From assembly GCA_963575745.1 (NCBI GenBank), contig CAUYUJ010015946.1, positions 2,501-66,500 on the forward strand: a DNA stretch of 64,000 nt. The letters are read 5' to 3'. This DNA is from Prorocentrum cordatum (Eukaryota; Sar; Dinophyceae; Prorocentrales; Prorocentraceae). Below, piece after piece: positions 21,850-31,575 of this stretch; the first letter of the stretch is position 1; each line of letters starts with the position of its first letter. The translations under genes were made by a program, and so were the position numbers. Below the pieces are notes generated by a model, which worked only from the letters and a program-made list of their open reading frames with translations, was not told the DNA's origin and searched no databases.

Positions 21850-22990
21850 CCAGAATTGCATTCTGCGCGCGATTCTGCACAATCTGGCGCCGGCGCGTCC
21901 AGGAGTGCAATCGCAGCAGATCCCTGCAATTGCGGTCAGGGCGCAAACTTGCGCATTGCATTCCGAATGCGCTCATTCTGGCGCCAGTCTGCCCGGAGTG
22001 TACCTGCCCTGGCTGAAACACCTGGTCTCGTGCCCTTGCAGGCCGCACCCTTGCTGGCGCCTCCTCGACGTGTGCCCGCGCATGTCTCTCCTGCGGGCCT
22101 GCTGGGCTGGCTCGCCGGCAACCCTGGCAGGGCTGCCCGTTTCTCGCTGGTACAGCGCCCGTATCTGTGCGCACAATCGCGCATTCTGGCGCTAGCGCGC
22201 CAACAGGTGCTGTCCGGGCGCAAATCTGCACACTTTCGCGCTGGCCCGCCCAGAATTGCAATCGGGGCGCGAACCTGCGGAATCTGTCGCCAGCTCGCTC
22301 AGAATGGCATTCCGAGTTCTAATCCGCGCATTCTGGCGCCAGGGCGCTCAGAATTGCATTCGGGCCCCGACTCTGCGCAATCTGGCGTTCGCACGCCCCG
22401 AATTGCAATCAGAGCTGGACTCCGCGCAATCCGGCGTTGGAGCGGGCAGGGTTTCAATCGGAGCTCGAATCTGCGCAATCTCGCGCTGGCGCGCCGAAGA
22501 GGCGAACCGGCGCTTTCGGCGCTAGCGCGCCCAGAAATGCATTCTGAGGCCGAATTTGCGCACTCTGCCGCCAGCGCACCCCAAATTGCATTCTGGGCGC
22601 GACTTGCGCATTCTGACTCTAGCGCGCCCAGGGATGCATGCTGAGGCTGAATTTGCACAATCTGGCGCCCTCACGCCCAGAAGTGCCGTCGGAGGGAAAC
22701 CTTCGCCTTTCGGGACTGGTGCGCCGAGAATTGCATCTGGAGGGCAAACCTTGTATTCTAGCGCAAGCGCGCTCAGATTCGCACTCTCAGCGTGAATTCG
22801 CGCGCCTGGGCGCCAGCGCTTGCAGTCTGAGCTCATTTGTGCGTTCTGGCGCCGATGCGCGCCCAGATTCGCAATCGGAGCGCTCGTGCTCCGAGGCGTC
22901 CGCGCGCCCAGAATTGCATTCAGAGCACACTTCTGCGTCGTGGCACTGCCCAGGTTCGCAATCAGAGCAAATTCGCGCTCCTGGGGGCAC
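21850..22990 (+). repeat. 49-bp degenerate tandem array in DIRS 5' region
   Basis: Units start CCCAGAATTGCATTC, continue with a GAGCGCGAATCTGCGCA-like part and end ATCTGGCGCCAGCGCG. Starts near 22248, 22300, 22349, 22397 and 22444 show the roughly 49-bp period. About twenty diverged units are recognisable, interrupted at about 22000-22240. A shorter run of the same unit lies upstream of the minus-strand DIRS-like element. Confidence 0.85.
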
Positions 22991-23087
22991 GGGAGCATGT
23001 CAGAGGACGGCTGCACGAGAATCGTCCTGGGCGTGATTTCGCGGCCCCGCACGAGCTAGAAGGAGTGGCTACGGACACTCTGGGGCA

Positions 23088-23330
23088 CTCGGGGTCGGAT
23101 GTGTGCAGGCGGCAGAAGCTAGTCCTTGATGGGGGGGCATTGGCTAACCCCCCACCTGCACACAACGGGGGCGGGGGTGCTTTGCACTTGTGCAGCACGC
23201 CCGTCCTCGACCGACCCCGGGGGCCCCGCGTCCCAAACGGCACGTAATCGGAATATCGATGCTGACGCCCTTTCACCAGAGAACTCAGAATTAAATTCTG
23301 GTGTAGCTCGTGAAAATTGGGCTCAGGCCA
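23088..23330 (+). promoter_or_regulatory. Structured 5' leader shared by both DIRS-like elements
   Basis: TGTGTGCAGGCGG (about 23099) pairs with CCACCTGCACACA, and inside it GGGGGG pairs with CCCCCC around CATTGGCTAA, giving a nested hairpin. Further down is the palindrome CAGAATTAAATTCTG. The hairpin is about 98 percent identical to the reverse complement of 34815-34905, and weaker similarity continues to 34665. Position upstream of the first ORF suggests a leader or replication signal; this function is inferred only. Confidence 0.75.
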
Positions 23331-24028
23331 CTGGCCATTCGTTCCGCTACGGACGGATTTCTTAGGCGCAATTTCCGGGCAGTCCGAAAATTCTCAGGGC
23401 GACGACGCCCCCCGGCATTAGCGTGGGATGAGCGGAAGCCCCCTCGCGTGCTGCCACTTGGCCAAAATAGGCCTCGGTATGCTGAAAATAACTCCCTACT
23501 CACTCTGGCCTGGCGGAGGGGGAGGAGCAGGGAGACCCATGTAGTTCCCCTGGCCGCTGAGCGGTCAAAGGGGTTCGACTGGGATCGGCGTGGCACTGCT
23601 GTAGCTTGCATGGTTTCGCCCCAAGCTGACCCGAGTGGCCCCCCTGGCCGCGATGGAAGTCAAAGGGGGGTTGCCGGGATGTGCGGCAGCGAGAGCTGTG
23701 CGAATCTGCATCCAGGGAAGGCGGAGCGGAGCGGAGGACTCTCTCCCCTTCCTTCCTTCGTGCTGGGGCTCAAGCGGCCGACGTGCCGTTGCGACAGCTG
23801 GGCGCGATCGGAAAACTGGCTGCTGGACGTAGGTGGGGGGTGCTCAGGAGGCTGAAACGGTGGTGCGCCGATGTCCCACAGAAAGAATGGCCGTGTCAGT
23901 CGTGTTGCAATGGCTCCAGGCGTTCATGCATTGGCTCTTCCGGAGTCGTCTGGGCTCAGAGTGATTGGTTGCTCTTTGCGTCCACGCTCTCACACACCAC
24001 CTGCTGTAGCATTCGGGGACACCGCATC

Positions 24029-25330
24029 ATGCCTCTTGAGTCAGGAAAGGTGCAGTCTTTGATCGCTAAGGTTCCAGAAGGCAAGTGGCTGAAGTTGTCG
24101 AGCAGTGCCATCGAAGAGTGGCTCCACTTCGTTGCGGACGCAAACGAGCCAATCAGCCACGACGAGGTGTTTTATGCCAGCGTCGCCCGAGTGATGTCCG
24201 AACAGATGGGCTCAGCAGCGCCGTCGGACTTCGCGGACCCACAGATGCGCACTTTCATCATCGAAGGTATCCGCGCAAACACCACGCCGTTCCAAGACGA
24301 CCCTGAGGGATCGGAGTGGAAAGATGTGCGGCTCACCCCTGCGCACATCACGGCTGCTCTTAAAGTGCAAGCTCGGGCAGCAGGGTCTCAGAGCAACGGC
24401 CCGGCTGGCAGCGTTGAGCGTGGCACCTGGACCTCGCCAGAGCACCTGGCGAAGGCGATCGAGGCGCTTGCAAAGGCAACGCAAGAGCGAGACCAGCCCA
24501 AGAAGGAATACTTGTCTTTCAACTTGAAACAGCGCCTGGACGAACTCGGTCTCGGGAATCTCCCAAAAGATATGATGCCCTCGGAGGAGGCTATGATTCG
24601 GTTGGAGAAAGCCAGCAAGGTCGCAAGGGACCAGGGCCGCCTTTATATTGGGTCGGCAGAGGGAGAGGACCTCCAAGTCTCCTTTCGCCCGCCGTGGTCG
24701 CGGACACCCAAGATCGACGTGGCCGTCGGCGACGGCAGCTTCGAGGAGAAGCTGCGCAGCGCGGTAGAGGCGAAGAAAACGAGGAGCTTGGAGGACAGGA
24801 CCACTTTTGTAGGGTTCGCTACGTTCTATGGACATATCCTGGACTGGGGCGTGAAGATGGTCCTCACGAAGGCCATCACCTCCACGCAGTTGCTCGCGTA
24901 CCAGATCGTACTCACCCGGGTGGCAGAAGAATGCGGCGGCTTCAGGGTGTGCACACACTACGATCTCTTGCTCAGACAGAAGCTCGCCCGGGAGCTTGAA
25001 AGGGACGAGCGGTCGCAGATAGAGACGCTCCTGTGCACTCTGGACCGCGACGCGCTGGCGGACGCGAAGAACAGCGCTGAAAAGCGCGTGGAAGAGACCG
25101 CGAAGGCGGCCACGAAGACGGGCCAGGCCTCTGGCTCCCAGCCGTCGCGGCCGGCACCCGCTTCCAGCAAGGGAGGCGGCAAGGGACCCTCCAAGGGAGG
25201 CAAGCTGCCCGCCCAGCGCCCCAAGGGGCGCCAGGTCCACTCTCCTGTGCGTTCGCGCAGCCCCAAGGGGAACGGTGACTGGTATGCCAAGAAGTGGGAC
25301 AACACCAAGAAGGGCGACAAGAAGTGGTGA
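24029..25330 (+). CDS. Gag-like protein of DIRS-like element
   Basis: First ORF of the element, 433 residues from the ATG at 24029. The frame is open from 23681, but the upstream part (starting only at CTG/GTG-type codons) looks non-coding, so this ATG is preferred because protein-like composition starts here (MPLESGKVQSLIAKVPEGKW). It has no catalytic motif. The middle is helical and charged; the last 80 residues are Lys/Gly/Ser/Pro-rich and strongly basic (GGGKGPSKGGKLP), as expected for nucleic-acid binding. No CCHC knuckle was seen. It ends in a single TGA (25328-25330), after which the same frame stays open into RT/RNase H. Identity as Gag rests on position and composition, since Gag proteins of this class have little conserved sequence. 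Confidence 0.65.
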   Translation: MPLESGKVQSLIAKVPEGKWLKLSSSAIEEWLHFVADANEPISHDEVFYASVARVMSEQMGSAAPSDFADPQMRTFIIEGIRANTTPFQDDPEGSEWKDVRLTPAHITAALKVQARAAGSQSNGPAGSVERGTWTSPEHLAKAIEALAKATQERDQPKKEYLSFNLKQRLDELGLGNLPKDMMPSEEAMIRLEKASKVARDQGRLYIGSAEGEDLQVSFRPPWSRTPKIDVAVGDGSFEEKLRSAVEAKKTRSLEDRTTFVGFATFYGHILDWGVKMVLTKAITSTQLLAYQIVLTRVAEECGGFRVCTHYDLLLRQKLARELERDERSQIETLLCTLDRDALADAKNSAEKRVEETAKAATKTGQASGSQPSRPAPASSKGGGKGPSKGGKLPAQRPKGRQVHSPVRSRSPKGNGDWYAKKWDNTKKGDKKW

Positions 25331-25453
25331 GCTGGTTCGCAAAGCGCCAGCGATGCGTCTGGGGATCATCCAGAGGCTCCTCAAGAGACTTGCGAAGATA
25401 GTCTCGACGGGTCCGTCGGTTTTGCCACGGATCTGCATGAATTACAAGCTGAA

Positions 25454-27472
25454 GTGAACAGCTTGTTGCAAGATGTACATAGACTTGCTAACATGTCGCC
25501 TGTAAGCCATTTCAAGTGGGCGTTGGCCCTGCCTCCTTGCTTAGGCGTCTTCCGTGTACCTGCCGGCGCGCACAGCTCAGTTCTTCATGAAAGTGGGGAC
25601 AGGAGCTCTTTACACAGCTTCCGGGCGTCTGCCTTAGCTTTCTGGCGCGAACGCAAGCGAGTGACAGATTTTGAATGGCAGCGGGAGTTCAGAACACTCC
25701 CAGCACACGTGCAAGCCGTTCTAGGTCCGGACAAAAACTTGCTTTTGCTGGCAGAGATGCTGGAGGCATCGAGTAGCCCAGACACTCAATTAGTTAAACA
25801 TTTAAGGCGTGGTTTCAAGCTCGTTGGGGAGATCCCCCCGAGCGGCACGCTCCCCGCATGCCCACCTGTTCCGCCCTTGTCGTTAGAGGAACTCTGGCGA
25901 CGCGCCCCTGCGAACAACGCAGCGCTGATTTTGAGAGCGGCTTCTTCTACCCTGTCGGATGAAGAAGCGGCAGCAGCACTGCGGGCGCAGACGGCGGCCG
26001 AGGTGGTGGCAGGTAAAGCTAGATGGACGCCGTTGTCGGCGACACTCAGCGAGGCGGTGTGTTCTCCACGTTTCGGAGTGGACGAGGGGTGGAAGTTTAA
26101 AGGTTCATCTTTTGTGCGCGCTGTCCGCGCCATTGATGATTTTCACGCTTCCAAGGTGAACGAAGCCACGCAAGTCGAGGAGCGGGTGCGTCACGAGCAC
26201 CTCGACGCACTAGTAGCAATTGGCCAAGGCATCTGGGAAGCAAGTGGGCCAGATAGAGGCCCAGCAACACTTCGTCTTCGCAAGGATAACGTTGTAGGCG
26301 CATACAAGACTTTGCCGATTTGCGCGGATGACCTGCCTTGCGCTGTGGCCGTTACAGAGGACACGGCGCGAACAGGCTTCGCGTTGCAGCTCTTTTCTTG
26401 CCCGTTTGGGGCTGTTGCAAGCGTGCATGCATGGCTCCGCGTCGGTGCTGCGCTCCAACACGTGCTTGTAGAGCTGTTCCGCATTTTATACCCGCGTTTT
26501 GTCGATGACTTCTTCGGCGTCGACCGCGCGACGCCGGGAGATACTGCCCTCGCAGGACCGAGTGGTGCTGCATTTCTTGCGCGCGAAGTCGTGCAAGAAT
26601 TGTTGGGTTGGCAGCTGGACGACGCGAAAGCTGTCACCGACGCTTCTGTAGCCGTAATTCTCGGCATCCAGGTTGCCCTGGATGATGCCCGGGAGCTTTT
26701 CGTCTTTAGCATTCCCGTGAAGTGGATTGCTGAGATCGATAAGATTCTCGAATTGGGCATGCTGTCGCCGGCGCTGGCCCGGAAGCTAGCAGGGAAACTG
26801 AGTTGGGGAGCAACGATGGTGTTTGGCAGGAGCGCAAGAGTGTATCTTGCAGCTCTGTTCTTCCACTCGGCCCGTCGTCTCTCCAAACTCTCTCTGCGCC
26901 TGCGCCGGGCTTTCCACTGGTGGCTTCGCTTTTTGCAATCCAACCCTCGCCGCGAGATACCCTACCTGCCAGCTGCGCGGCCCCGGTTGGTCATTTATAC
27001 CGACGCAGCGGGGTGCGGAGCACTCGCGTGGGTTCTCGCGCAGGGCAACCAAAAGCAGTTCGCCCGAGCGTGGGTCCCGCGATGGCTTCGCGACAGAGTG
27101 AAGCCGCGCAGGCAGCAAATCGGCACGTGGGAGCTCATTGCTGCGGTGTGTGGCCTTTGGCACGCGTACACCTTTCTGGAGCCAGGGTTGGAGATTTTGT
27201 TATTCGTGGATTCCAACCCAGCGCTCGGAGCATTGCTCAAAGGGACGTCCAGGCAGATCGATTGGAATGCTTTAGTGACGTCCATTTGGTTCGCGGCAGC
27301 AGACAGGGGCGACGTCTTGTGCCCATTCCGTGTGCCGTCTGCTCAGAACCTTGCAGACGCCCCGTCCAGAGCCCATGAAGAGCCAGACAAACTGCGCACT
27401 CTGCTCGAGCAAGGGTTCGAGGAGGTGCACTGGCGCTGGCCGGAAGCAAGCGTTTGGGACGAGCTCTGGTGA
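25454..27472 (+). CDS. Reverse transcriptase / RNase H of DIRS-like element
   Basis: 672 residues from 25454 (a GTG); the first ATG is at 25493, but the frame is open without a stop from 25331, directly after the Gag-like TGA. RT signals include AYKTLPI and CPFGAVASVHAW (palm and motif B region, about residues 283-335) and the catalytic FVDDFFGVD (F349-D352). RNase H follows with the DEDD set: D517 in YTDAAGCGA, E560 in TWELIAAV, D586 in FVDSNPA and D635 in NLADAPSRA. No aspartic protease or DDE integrase is present. It would copy the element RNA into DNA and remove the RNA strand. The next ORF is 138 bp downstream in another frame. The domain appears intact. Confidence 0.9.
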   Translation: MNSLLQDVHRLANMSPVSHFKWALALPPCLGVFRVPAGAHSSVLHESGDRSSLHSFRASALAFWRERKRVTDFEWQREFRTLPAHVQAVLGPDKNLLLLAEMLEASSSPDTQLVKHLRRGFKLVGEIPPSGTLPACPPVPPLSLEELWRRAPANNAALILRAASSTLSDEEAAAALRAQTAAEVVAGKARWTPLSATLSEAVCSPRFGVDEGWKFKGSSFVRAVRAIDDFHASKVNEATQVEERVRHEHLDALVAIGQGIWEASGPDRGPATLRLRKDNVVGAYKTLPICADDLPCAVAVTEDTARTGFALQLFSCPFGAVASVHAWLRVGAALQHVLVELFRILYPRFVDDFFGVDRATPGDTALAGPSGAAFLAREVVQELLGWQLDDAKAVTDASVAVILGIQVALDDARELFVFSIPVKWIAEIDKILELGMLSPALARKLAGKLSWGATMVFGRSARVYLAALFFHSARRLSKLSLRLRRAFHWWLRFLQSNPRREIPYLPAARPRLVIYTDAAGCGALAWVLAQGNQKQFARAWVPRWLRDRVKPRRQQIGTWELIAAVCGLWHAYTFLEPGLEILLFVDSNPALGALLKGTSRQIDWNALVTSIWFAAADRGDVLCPFRVPSAQNLADAPSRAHEEPDKLRTLLEQGFEEVHWRWPEASVWDELW

Positions 27473-27612
27473 GGACAGACGCGAGCGCAGGAGGGAAAAA
27501 AAAATTGCACGCAACAGTTGACCGTCGTGGCCTTCTCTTCTGGCTTCGCGGCCACCTGCCTGTCGCAGCCTGCCCCCTCATTCCGTAGCCGGTTGGGCAC
27601 AAGCGTTTCTTG

Positions 27613-29139
27613 ATGGCCTTCCAGTTTATCGATGCTTCCCGGCGGCGCCATCTGGAGGCCGCCCGGGGCGCGCAGGTGCCGCAGCAGACTCCTGTGCCAA
27701 CAGAGCTGAAGGCATGGTTCCAGAGTGTGCTGGCCCGGACGCCAGCTTCGTGCCATCCGGCATCGCCTGACGCAGTCTTGCAGGCGCTGGCCGATTCTGG
27801 CGCTGTTCATGGCGGCGACCTCCAAGGCCTTTCAGCAGCAGAGTTGCGAGAAGTGTGGCCACCTCTCAAAACGCTGTCCGATGACTTCCTGCGTTCCGTG
27901 TCGTGGCAGACGGGCGCGCGCGGCTCAAGCGCCGTCGTGCCTAAGTTGAAAAGACACAAGCCAGAACGTTTTTGTGAGCAAGAACTGCCTCCCGGGAGGC
28001 CGGCTGCCAGGGCGGCGGCCGACGAGCTTTCTGCAGCAGTGGAAGTTTTGGTGCAAGCCAGAGCTCAGAGATGTGCGCCTCCCGCTGATGTCCTGGCGCA
28101 ATCAATTTCTGTCATTTGCAGAGCGCCAGCTCCGGGACTGCATGACGGCGCCGCGGCCTCATCTCTGCCATCGGCGAGAGCGCGGTGGCTGGCGCAAATT
28201 CCGGCGGAGCGTCGTGATGATGTGCTCCGCGGCCGTTTGCTGCTCCAGGAAATGGAGAACTGGCGACAGAGTGGACAAGGCTACGCATCAGCTGTGCGGT
28301 TGTGGGGCAGGCTGGCAGCGGCAACTGGCGTACCAGAGTGGCCGCCTGATCAGGTGGTGCTCGCAGCGCTTGTATTTGCAGTCCCACGGGCGTCCACGCT
28401 GTCCCGGTACTGTTCTCATTTGCGGTCCACGCTCAGGCTTATACAGGCGCCTTTGGGGTCGCTGGCTGACACGAGTATGCTAGTCAAAGGCGCCCAGAAG
28501 AGCTGCACTTCTGCGCCGCGCCTCAAGGCCACTGCGTCTGCGAGGCAGACCCGCGAACTCGCGGGCTACGCCCGGGACGTGTTGCAAGACGCGGAGCTCG
28601 CAGACAGTTGGGTCGTGGCCAGACATTTCACATTGAGGTATGGCTGTGAAGTACTTAAACTAGGTGCCGACCCGTCGCACTCTGAAGTGCGGTGCCACGT
28701 CCGTGACAATGTGTCTGAGGTTACCGTCGTTTTGCACAGAAGGAAAATGCAAGACAAATCTGTGCATGTGGTGCGGCAGTGCATTTGCAAGTCCGCATCG
28801 CCAGACTTGTGCGGGGTCTGCGTCTTGCGTCGACGTTGCGGCCAGGGAGCAGTATTTCCAATCCTCCAGTACGACAGGGCTTTAGCAGCATTGAAAACTG
28901 CAGCTCTAGCACTTGGTTTCCCGAGAGGAGCAGAATAGGGCACCCACTGCTTCCGCCGCGGTTGGGCCAATGACGCTCTGCGCCATGGGGGAGTGCCAGC
29001 CTTGTTTTATTCAGGCGGCTGGCGTGGCTTAGCTGCGTTCGGCTACGCCGCGGCGCAGACTAAGGGGGAAGTTCTGGCTGCTAAGTGGGCAGCAGAGTTT
29101 TCCGATTCGTCAGACGATGGATCAGGCGTAGAGAGTTGA
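27613..29139 (+). pseudogene. Tyrosine recombinase of DIRS-like element, one in-frame TAG
   Basis: The frame runs from the ATG at 27613 to a TAG at 28936-28938 and then continues unbroken in the same frame to TGA at 29137-29139. Tyrosine-recombinase landmarks are split by the TAG: the first catalytic arginine is in HFTLRYGCEVLKL (R342) and the LCGVCVLRRRC pair precedes it. Beyond the TAG are H445 and R448 in GTHCFRRGWANDAL, then GGWRGLAAFGYA with the final W/Y. This layout (R, HxxR, GGW, Y) is the active site of DIRS-type integrases. The TAG removes the second half of the active site, so the copy is inactive unless the stop is read through. No homologous recombinase was found in the minus-strand element. 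Confidence 0.85.
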
Positions 29140-29426
29140 GAAAAACGACAGCAATATGCTATCTGGCTGGCGCTATTCCGAGCGAGCCCTGCTTGTCCCA
29201 AGTCCAGGAGGTCCGGGATTTAAAAACGGAACGATGCTCCAGAACTCACGCGGGGATCCGGGCCCGAGTCGCCTACATTGGGAGTGTTATGGACAGGGCG
29301 AGTCGAGCCCTCACCATTGGGGCGCTTCTCTCGGGGCTCTCACTCGCCTGTCGCGCCGGCAGCGTCCAGAGTCCTGGCCCACTGCAGGCGCGCCCACTCC
29401 ACCAGAAGGCGGGCAAATAGATTTTC

Positions 29427-29519
29427 ATACCCCCTAAACCAAAGGTTTCGATGGGGAGGAAAATCTAAAGCCCCGCCTGATGTAAACCGGTTGGTGGTTT
29501 CATCGGTTGATGGCTTTAA
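29427..29519 (+). repeat. Right 93-bp direct repeat of DIRS-like element
   Basis: Identical to 21043-21135. It stops at the N gap, so the repeat may be longer. The first bases after the gap (CTGTGAACGTAATC) loosely resemble what follows the left copy (CCGTGTACGTAAAC). Confidence 0.95.
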
Positions 29520-29619
29520 NNNNNNNNNNNNNNNNNNNNNNNNNNNNNNNNNNNNNNNNNNNNNNNNNNNNNNNNNNNNNNNNNNNNNNNNNNNNNNNNN
29601 NNNNNNNNNNNNNNNNNNN
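29520..29619. other. Assembly gap, 100 N
   Basis: A run of exactly 100 N, the usual placeholder for unknown length. It sits precisely where the direct repeat recurs, as expected if a repeat broke the assembly. The relation between the two DIRS-like elements across it is therefore not certain. Confidence 0.99.
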
Positions 29620-30000
29620 CTGTGAACGTAATCCTCCGTGTTTGAGCCGACGTGACTACGGGACAGAGGCTCAAGTAGCGTGGGCAGACACCACTGTCAG
29701 AAAGGCGAGCTTCGGCTAGCCGGGCCTGCGACATGAGCGGACACCCCATAGAGGCAAGACAAATTTTCATCGGCAAAGCGGGCTGGGCACGACACGCCGC
29801 GGCACCGCTGTCAGTGGCACACGTAATGGTGTTTCGCAAGCGATTGCGCGGACTGCGCAACGCAGTCCGCGGCCGCCTAGCAGCTACGCCCAGATACGCA
29901 ACGAAAGCTGCTGAAGGCAGGAGACTGGGACCTGGCAACAGCTACGTCCAGGTACGCAACGGTAGCCGCCAGGGCCGGGGCCTGGTCTGGAAGACGGAAA

Positions 30001-31386
30001 TCAGTGCTTGCACTCCGCCACCCAGTGCTGCAGGTTGGTGGTCCTGCCGGAAGCCGTGCACTTGGTGCACGGCAAGACGCACAGATTTTTCATCTCTCGG
30101 CACTGCTTCAGGGTGTGCTTGACCCCACGCCTTTTCGGGACATCAGACAGTTCTTGCAAGCGTGATCCCTCAGAACCACAGTCATGGCGCTGCGGCTGTC
30201 GTCCGCCTGGTACTGCTTGTCAATCCACGACTGGAGTTTGCCGGGGGGCGTCTTTTTCTGCACGAGACCAACGAGTTCCTGGAGCAGGCGGTTCACCAGC
30301 TGCTTCCTGTCGCCACTTGGGTTTGGCGAGGCCGAGGCTGCCGGCCCATCGGAGGCGACGGAGAGCCTGGGAACCTTTGCCGGCGGTGGAGTGTCACACG
30401 TTCACCAGCTGCTTCCTGTCGCCACTTGGGTTTGGCGAGGCCGAGGCTGCCGGCCCATCGGAGGCGACGGAGAGCCTGGGAACCTTTGCCGGCGGTGGAG
30501 TGTCACACGTAGCTGCCTGAGTGCCCGAAGAAGCCGGCGCCTCACGCGAACGTGACACTGGCCCCCCGAACGCCGCCGCCGCCTCGCCCAGGATGATGTC
30601 CTGCGCAAAATCCCGGAGCAGCACCTCGTGCTCAAGGGTGGACGAAGCACTGGTCTTGGTCGTGCGCCGCTTGTATTGCTTGATCGTCTGGTAGATCGTG
30701 TCCATCAGCGCTGCCCTCTGGGCGGCAGCTTTCTCAGGGCCATTCTTCTTGGCCGACTGCACGACAGTGCAGCGGCGTTCGATCAGGTTGATCAGCACGA
30801 GCAACGAACGGGCTAGCGCCTTCACGTTCTCGAGAGGCGAATCGGATTTCTCCAGGAGGAAATTCTTGAGCTTGTCCCAGGAGCCGCCGCGGGTGCTCAG
30901 GCACAGCTTCTTCCAAGAGACCTTCGCCGCATAACGTGCCGCTGTAGCCCGCTTCAACTCCTGAAGCTCCAAATTCGCGGGACTGCTTGCTGAAAGGTCC
31001 ATGATGTTGGCAAGGACCGGGTTGTGCTCCACCGCCTGCATGGTCCACGAAACCTGGTCCGAGTCGACAACCAGATCGCGCCAGGCGGCAGCCCACTCTG
31101 CGACTGTAAGCAGGCGCAGTTTGGCCCTGTAGGGGAAGGTTTCGTCAGCGCGCCGGTCGTACTTGGACTGGATCAGCTGGTAAACCTCGGAATCCTTGTC
31201 CTTCAGAGCAGCGGCCACGCAGGCGCAGGCGTGCGTGTTGACAGCGGCGGCAGCACCGGCGGCGATGGCCAGCTCGCCTGGCTGGCCCTGCTCAAACGCC
31301 TTCCCGATCTCAGCCAAGATGGCTGAGTGGATCGCACCGGCGGGCTCCAGCGCGGCGGCGATGGCGGCCTGGACTGCGTCGGCCAT
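30001..31386 (-). pseudogene. Gag-like zinc-finger ORF of minus-strand element, frameshifted
   Basis: The frame runs from the ATG at 31386 to a stop at 30394 (330 residues): an Ala-rich start (MADAVQAAIAAALEPAG), a helical middle with many Leu/Lys/Arg, and a Pro/Ser-rich end. A perfect 109-bp tandem duplication (30291-30399 and 30400-30508) shifts the frame. Beyond it the original protein resumes (NRLLQELVGLVQKKTPPGK, 30296-30108 minus) and, after one more shift, ends with LKQC, CVLPCTKC, LQHWVAECKH (stop at 30001-30003). The CKNC...CTKC...H...C.H spacing looks like a zinc finger, so a nucleic-acid-binding Gag role is inferred. No similarity to the + strand Gag-like protein was evident. Confidence 0.6.
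30291..30508. repeat. Perfect 109-bp tandem duplication
   Basis: 30291-30399 and 30400-30508 are identical (each begins GTTCACCAGCTGCTTCCTGT). 109 is not a multiple of 3, so it breaks the Gag-like frame. Identity indicates a recent event or an assembly artefact. Confidence 0.95.
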
Positions 31387-31575
31387 GGCGACAGGCAGCG
31401 CCGGCGGAATACTGGGAAATGTCTCAGGCGAGGACGCCCGCGTGGAGTGCTATGGGTTGCTGGGGACTGATGCTGGAAACGCTGCGAGGACTGGCAGCGT
31501 TGGCATGACTGCCCGAATGCAGCACATTCCCAGGGCAAGACCGACTAGAACATCAGCGTGACTGAGATGATTTTT

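Larger units (their letters stand above)
21043..29519 (+). mobile_element. DIRS-like tyrosine-recombinase retrotransposon (+ strand)
   Basis: The 8.5 kb unit is bounded by identical 93-bp direct repeats (21043-21135 and 29427-29519). In order it carries two tandem arrays (about 21470-21800 and 21850-22990), a hairpin leader (23088-23330), a Gag-like ORF, an RT/RNase H ORF and a tyrosine-recombinase ORF. The Gag, RT/RH, YR order and the recombinase in place of a DDE integrase are the hallmarks of DIRS-type elements. The right repeat runs into the assembly gap, so its full length is unknown. One in-frame stop in the recombinase suggests this copy is recently inactive. The true termini are uncertain because DIRS elements can have split repeats. 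Confidence 0.85.

Noticed and set aside
21107-22644. ORFs of 300-400 residues over the DIRS 5' region
   Set aside because: They follow the 62-bp and 49-bp tandem arrays; the peptides are degenerate repeats and both strands are equally open, as expected for GC-rich arrays.
23681-24028. N-terminal extension of the Gag-like ORF
   Set aside because: Open frame but non-protein-like composition and no ATG; the ATG at 24029 coincides with the start of plausible protein.
29661-29680. GGCTCAAG near 29671 as a dinoflagellate spliced-leader relic
   Set aside because: Only the last 8 bases match the expected 3' end of the leader and the preceding TTTT is absent; chance match.
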